A stretch of DNA of 26,347 nt, from positions 1-26,347 of the IMG/VR virus record IMGVR_UViG_3300017963_000688; one strand, given 5' to 3'. Within the stretch, counting starts at the first letter, position 1, and each line of letters starts with the position of its first letter. The notes beneath the pieces were generated by a model. That model saw only the letters and a program-made list of their open reading frames with translations. It did not search any database and was not told where the DNA came from. This stretch comes from a virus. Shown one piece after another: positions 23,288-26,347 of this stretch. Both the position numbers and the translations under genes were made by a program.

Positions 23288-24915
23288 TATTTTCTCAATG
23301 AATTTTTAGCAAATTTAGGTCTATTCTTCGCTCTTGAAGCATTGGCAATCTTCCCACCGCTTGCTGCTAACATGAAGTAGTTAAGGGCATTACGGTAATG
23401 TTCGTTCTTACCCTTATACCTGTATACGGCTGAGTTATTCCTCTTGTTTGTCTCAAGGACTTTGTATGCACCACATAACTGCTTAGCAAACTCCTGCATC
23501 TCTGGGCATACCCTAGGGATGGTAAACATGCCGGGGGTTGTTACTAACCGATGGGTCTTGTCGAATATCTCTGTACGGTTGACTGCTACTATGCCAGTGT
23601 TGTCGTTATAAACAGTCCCCATTGGGGTATTCTCTTTGTACTCACAAAGGAAAGTCTTGTGCCCTGAGTTCTTCTGGTATTCCCTTGCTGAGTCTTCATA
23701 GGGTCGGATGTCGATAACGTCGCTCTTGACATTGAACCTACGGGCAAGGTCGTGTATCTCGTACCACTCTTTAACCCTGGCAACCTTTAGTATCTGGTAT
23801 TGGTCGTTGCCAATCTTAGCACCAATTACTACATGTTTAATCTTACCCACGTCAACACCCATGGCACAAGGGCCTTTATGGGAACTATACATTCCGGTGT
23901 TATTGCAGCAGTTAAATACGTCTGCTTTTGTCAGTCTGTCCTCAGCTGCGATATAAGGCAAGCCGAGGTTGGTTCGATATACGTCTGCTACATTGCCTTC
24001 GGGTGGGTTTCTGAACGATGTCAGTATCTCCCATGGGTCGTTGTAGTTGGATGTCAACTGGCTATGCTGGTAGCCGTGCATGTAATCCGAATTACTAGGA
24101 AGGTCTGGAATCCACATCCCAGTCCCAGTGCCAGACCAAATAGGAACTTCTTTCTCGCATTTATGGCATCTGATAAAACCAGACCCATCAGCTCTTTGAC
24201 CTACACATCTTTCGGGGTCTTCAATAAAGAACTTCTCTGCACAAGTCCATGCACCACAGGTACAAAGTCTGTGCCAATACCTCTGGTCGGAGGTAGCAAA
24301 AATCTTATCAATGCCTTCGCCGGGAACGATAGGGTTAGATAGATAGACCTCTTCTTTGACTTTAGAGTGTCCCATTCTACCACGGGCCTTAGCGATTACA
24401 TCAAGGTCCATGTGATCGACTTCATCAAACTTAACAGAGTCTACGGGAATACCCTTCATCTTTGAAGATTCATTTACATCTGAAATCTTCTGGGAAAGAC
24501 GGGCACCTCTCAAATACAAGAAGGCATCGCCTATCTTCTTAAGTGAGGCCGTGTCAGTTCCTTTGCCGGAGCTTTTAACGAACCTGCCAATGGCCTGTTT
24601 GTTAGCACTAATCAAGGGATTGAATCTTGACTTACTGAACTCCTGTACATCGTCTGTGGTAGGGAACATATATAAGTCGCCTTGAGGATGGTGTCCGTGT
24701 ATCATGGCATGAAGGCTTCTTAAGACCTCAATCTCAGTCCAGCCACCCTGAGTTCCCTTCATATAACATCTTCTTCTGGCTGTAGATGACATGGGCTCTA
24801 TCTGGTATTCATGGCCACTGAATGAAAACTTAGCAGCCTGTAATTGAATACATTTAAGGGTGGCCCAATAGCCACAGTCTACTGAAGCTATTTGTTGGGG
24901 GGTTAAGTCAGGCAT
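23287..24915 (-). CDS. Terminase large subunit (GpA-like)
   Basis: A 542-residue packaging motor. The ATPase part has a deviant Walker A, K53-G-T-Q-G-G-W-T-E, with the lysine at the start of the loop as in lambda GpA. A Walker B is seen as VKFD164-E165-VD. A Cys cluster (C218-x-C220, C250-x-x-C253) forms the zinc knuckle common in GpA-like enzymes. The RNase H-like nuclease follows, with D355 in GVDVGK and D402 in VIDIRPYE as likely metal ligands. The enzyme cuts concatemers and pumps DNA into the prohead through the portal. The start has GAGAGAG before ATG 24915, and the stop overlaps the next gene. Confidence 0.95.
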   Translation of the reverse strand: MPDLTPQQIASVDCGYWATLKCIQLQAAKFSFSGHEYQIEPMSSTARRRCYMKGTQGGWTEIEVLRSLHAMIHGHHPQGDLYMFPTTDDVQEFSKSRFNPLISANKQAIGRFVKSSGKGTDTASLKKIGDAFLYLRGARLSQKISDVNESSKMKGIPVDSVKFDEVDHMDLDVIAKARGRMGHSKVKEEVYLSNPIVPGEGIDKIFATSDQRYWHRLCTCGAWTCAEKFFIEDPERCVGQRADGSGFIRCHKCEKEVPIWSGTGTGMWIPDLPSNSDYMHGYQHSQLTSNYNDPWEILTSFRNPPEGNVADVYRTNLGLPYIAAEDRLTKADVFNCCNNTGMYSSHKGPCAMGVDVGKIKHVVIGAKIGNDQYQILKVARVKEWYEIHDLARRFNVKSDVIDIRPYEDSAREYQKNSGHKTFLCEYKENTPMGTVYNDNTGIVAVNRTEIFDKTHRLVTTPGMFTIPRVCPEMQEFAKQLCGAYKVLETNKRNNSAVYRYKGKNEHYRNALNYFMLAASGGKIANASRAKNRPKFAKNSLRK

Positions 24916-24945
24916 ATTTCTCTCTCAAATCTTATTTACTGCGTA

Positions 24946-24986
24946 AATTTATACTTAAGTACTGTTTAATAAACTACTTATAAATT
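24946..24986. other. Long AT-rich inverted repeat upstream of the large terminase gene
   Basis: The + strand reads AATTTATA, bulge CTTA, AGTA, bulge CT, GTTTA, then A at the centre, then TAAAC, TACT, TATAAATT. This gives 17 pairs with two bulges on one side and almost no loop. In the - transcript it starts three bases after the stop of the zinc-ribbon ORF. No U tract follows. It contains the palindrome TACTTAAGTA. It may be an RNA processing site, a protein-binding site or a packaging-related element. Confidence 0.7.
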
Positions 24987-24989
24987 CTC

Positions 24990-25193
24990 TCAGCGTATTG
25001 TGGAAAGCACACTTTTGGTATCTGGGCTAGGGCTGAAAGCTATATCAAGCCATTCCCCTTTGCAGGATATACACAAAGGCCTGTGCCAGGCTGTTTTGAT
25101 ATATAACCCATTACACCTACAGCACTTAGCAAAATGGTCCATGGTTGTCCATCCTACAGATGCTGACTTGGGTTGTGGAGTTGGGTTGTACAT
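24990..25193 (-). CDS. Zinc-ribbon small protein
   Basis: A 67-residue protein with a single zinc ribbon, C24-C25-R-C27 and C-I-S-C at about 42-45, flanked by basic and aromatic residues (GLYIKTAWHRPL). Zinc ribbons of this kind bind nucleic acid or protein. It lies between the small and large terminase genes, which suggests a packaging or late-transcription role, but that is inference. AGGA sits ten bases before the ATG, a moderate ribosome site. Structured non-coding DNA lies on both sides. Confidence 0.65.
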   Translation of the reverse strand: MYNPTPQPKSASVGWTTMDHFAKCCRCNGLYIKTAWHRPLCISCKGEWLDIAFSPSPDTKSVLSTIR

Positions 25194-25443
25194 TATTGCT
25201 AAATCCTACAAAAAATTCTGGGGACACTATGTTATCTAGCCTGCCGGGGTGCTGGGGGGTTTCGCCCCTTGCCCTGTCCTTATTCTGTTTCTGTTAGCCC
25301 CTATATCTTGTGCCTGGCCCTGCCTCTGGCCCACTATATGTTGTATGACGCAGCAGGAGGCCGCTGAAGGCGATTGTGGCCTAATTGGTGCATTGGTATA
25401 GGTTAGGTGCCGTTTGTGGACTGGCGCCCCCTTCTCGTAAGCG
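25194..25443. other. GC-rich, structured non-coding region between the terminase genes
   Basis: No convincing ORF on either strand for 250 bases. GC is about 54% over 25261-25440 by hand count, above the neighbouring genes. It contains GGGGGGTTTCGCCCC (a short hairpin), two related 14-15 base repeats (GCCCCTATATCTTG at 25297 and GCCCACTATATGTTG at 25329), TGCCTGGCCC/TGCCTCTGGCCC repeats, a GGCGCC palindrome and two GGTGC copies. A cos or pac packaging site or a regulatory leader are the best candidates; no tRNA was found. Confidence 0.55.
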
Positions 25444-25647
25444 TTAAGCTAGCTTAATCTTAGGCTTTTGTACTGATTGCTCAACTAAGGCCTTTGCTAG
25501 CTCTTTTGCAGCCTCTACTTGATTAGCCTCTATCTCAGCTGTTTTATCGTCTGATACGTCGTTATCCTTATCCATGCCGTATAGCCTAGCCTTGCCTGTA
25601 GTGGCGCTGACGGCCGCTGATGGCTGGTTAAGGGATAAAGCTAGCTT
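25444..25647. repeat. Repeated AAGCTAGCTT / GCTAGC palindromes in the small terminase gene
   Basis: A perfect 14-base palindrome, TTAAGCTAGCTTAA, covers the small terminase stop codon (25444-25457). The 10-base core AAGCTAGCTT recurs at 25638-25647, and GCTAGC occurs again at 25496-25501. Three GCTAGC sites in about 200 bases is notable in coding DNA. Packaging recognition sites often lie in or next to this gene. Confidence 0.6.
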
Positions 25648-25893
25648 ACGCGCCTCTTCGTACTCAGCTTCAGCCTGATGGACGGTATAGCTGGTATCAA
25701 CTCTCAGATCAGCCTGATAAGCCTCTATAGCCTCTCTTATGTCCTTTCTTGCGTATATCTTCGCGCAGTGCCCACTGTTAGCATAAGCAGGTTGATAGCC
25801 CACTGCAACCAATGCTTCAGCCCTTTTATGGCCATTGCTAACGTATTCCCTAGCTATGGCTTTAATTGTGTGCTTGTCTCTTATACTAGGCAT
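25444..25893 (-). CDS. Terminase small subunit
   Basis: A 149-residue protein with a helix-turn-helix type N-terminal part: FxxEY-like AIAREYVSNGHKRAEALVAV, then GYQPAYANSGHCAKIYARKD and REAIEAY, as in the Terminase_2 family. A helical middle (QAEAEYEEARKLALSLNQPS) and a charged C-terminus follow. The small subunit binds the packaging site and regulates the large subunit. The frame is open to a GTG at 25920, but the ATG at 25893 has AGAGGGAA about nine bases upstream, matches the family length, and is preferred. The start overlaps the basic peptide stop by eight bases. Confidence 0.88.
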   Translation of the reverse strand: MPSIRDKHTIKAIAREYVSNGHKRAEALVAVGYQPAYANSGHCAKIYARKDIREAIEAYQADLRVDTSYTVHQAEAEYEEARKLALSLNQPSAAVSATTGKARLYGMDKDNDVSDDKTAEIEANQVEAAKELAKALVEQSVQKPKIKLA

Positions 25894-26002
25894 GTTTCTT
25901 TTCCCTCTTATATCCCACACTTGCCAGCATTATATCCTTTTCAGCCTTACGCTTACTCTGTTTATTGCTGACTTTTGGTTTTTTCTTAGTTTTATTTTGC
26001 AT
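25886..26002 (-). CDS. 38-residue Lys-rich peptide upstream of small terminase
   Basis: A short ORF, MQNKTKKKPKVSNKQSKRKA through EKDIMLASVGYKREKKHA, ending in TAG that overlaps the small terminase ATG. Thirteen of 38 residues are Lys. AAAAAGG lies about ten bases before the ATG, a modest site. It is the first ORF after the - strand promoter. It could be a DNA-binding accessory or a leader peptide coupling translation into the terminase gene. Confidence 0.55.
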   Translation of the reverse strand: MQNKTKKKPKVSNKQSKRKAEKDIMLASVGYKREKKHA

Positions 26003-26046
26003 TTATTTTCAGCCTTTTTGCTGTCTTAAAGGCGGGTTTTGTGATT

Positions 26047-26074
26047 ATTTTAAGTTTTTTTAATATTTTCTCAA
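26047..26074 (-). promoter_or_regulatory. Candidate sigma70-type promoter for the late operon
   Basis: On the - strand, TTGAGA (complement of 26069-26074) is followed after 16 bases by TAAAAT (complement of 26047-26052). The spacer is A-rich. It lies just upstream of the basic peptide and small terminase, with no gene between. Because a phage late operon may use an altered polymerase, this is only a consensus match. Confidence 0.5.
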
Positions 26075-26082
26075 GTTTTATC

Positions 26083-26110
26083 TTGCATTGGTCGAAGTAC
26101 AGTGTATACT
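26083..26110 (+). promoter_or_regulatory. Candidate sigma70-type promoter for the rightward operon
   Basis: TTGCAT at 26083-26088, a 16-base spacer, and TATACT at 26105-26110. The next gene's ATG is 44 bases downstream and has AAGGAG before it. Divergent from the - strand promoter, with 8 bases between the -35 boxes, so shared control of the two operons is possible. Confidence 0.6.
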
Positions 26111-26153
26111 TAATATAGTTAAATTAATCAATAATCTTTTAAGGAGTTACAAA

Positions 26154-26339
26154 ATGCAGACACTTAACAGGGAGATCGAAGTCACAAAACAAGGCCGATG
26201 TAACAATATCTACGTGTGTTACGATCAGATGGATAATTTTGGCAAGATTGAGCCTCGCAAGGTATTATTTGACTCTTGTTGTGATTATGAGTTAGATTGT
26301 AAACTACAACAAGCTGAAAATCTTAAACATCTATATTAA
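26154..26339 (+). CDS. Small Cys-rich hypothetical protein, first gene of rightward operon
   Basis: A 61-residue protein beginning MQTLNREIEVTKQGRC with cysteines at positions 16, 22, 42, 43 and 49. It has no recognised domain. The frame is open to 26088, but AAGGAG seven bases before ATG 26154 fixes this start, and the candidate promoter would otherwise lie inside the gene. As the first ORF of a divergent operon it may be an early gene; its role is unknown. Confidence 0.75.
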   Translation: MQTLNREIEVTKQGRCNNIYVCYDQMDNFGKIEPRKVLFDSCCDYELDCKLQQAENLKHLY

Positions 26340-26347
26340 TCATTTAA

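Noticed and set aside
25255-25272. GGGGGGTTTCGCCCC hairpin as a rho-independent terminator
   Set aside because: Stem is short and no U run follows directly on either strand; kept only as part of the structured gap.
25261-25443. tRNA gene in the GC-rich gap
   Set aside because: No T-loop consensus, acceptor stem pairing or anticodon arm could be found.
25894-25920. GTG-started extension of the small terminase gene
   Set aside because: No ribosome site before the GTG; ATG 25893 has a good site and fits the family length.

Overview
The window is part of a tailed-phage genome with a short-tailed (podovirus-type, T7-like) virion plan. The evidence is a head-to-tail connector portal, a Bbp19-like small protein, a scaffold, an HK97-fold type capsid protein, a gp11-like tail tubular A, an FCCH-type tail tubular B, a gp13-like acetyltransferase fold, gp14/15/16-like internal virion proteins and a fibre. 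No host genes, integrase, recombinase, CRISPR array, tRNA or rRNA was seen. Strong GGAG-type ribosome sites, a lipoprotein signal and a coiled-coil membrane protein fit a bacterial, probably Gram-negative host, but the host cannot be named from this sequence. TAG, TAA and TGA all serve as stops, so the standard bacterial code applies.

Layout. (1) Bases 1-3200, + strand: the tail end of what looks like a DnaB-type helicase gene, then tightly coupled accessory genes (YopX-like, DUF551-like, HNH nuclease, beta-class DNA methyltransferase, zinc/coiled-coil protein, two small unknowns, a small lipoprotein). A bidirectional terminator at 3208-3244 separates them from the opposing operon. (2) Bases 26002 down to 3246, - strand: one long late operon. 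Its order is basic peptide, small terminase, structured GC-rich gap, zinc-ribbon peptide, AT-rich hairpin, large terminase, small ORF, portal, Bbp19-like, scaffold, major capsid, decoration-like protein, terminator, gp11-like adaptor, small proteins, a nozzle encoded in pieces, gp13/14/15/16-like proteins, fibre, small proteins, membrane protein and a papain-like (YiiX/NlpC-P60 type) hydrolase. Many genes join through TAATG or ATGA overlaps. (3) Bases 26047-26347: divergent promoters and the first gene of a rightward operon.

Most unusual points. The tail tubular B (nozzle) gene is broken into separate ORFs. Its conserved N-terminal cap occurs twice: once as a free 64-residue peptide, and once fused to an AT-rich GLUG-type beta-helix domain that resembles bacterial surface proteins. 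The 699-residue body has no cap of its own. The 1258-residue gp16-position protein carries a complete DnaJ-type J domain with an intact HPD motif, which suggests use of host Hsp70 during assembly or ejection. The scaffold gene is followed by an in-frame, protein-like 27-codon extension after its amber stop. The terminase region contains structured non-coding DNA and repeated GCTAGC palindromes that may be packaging signals.
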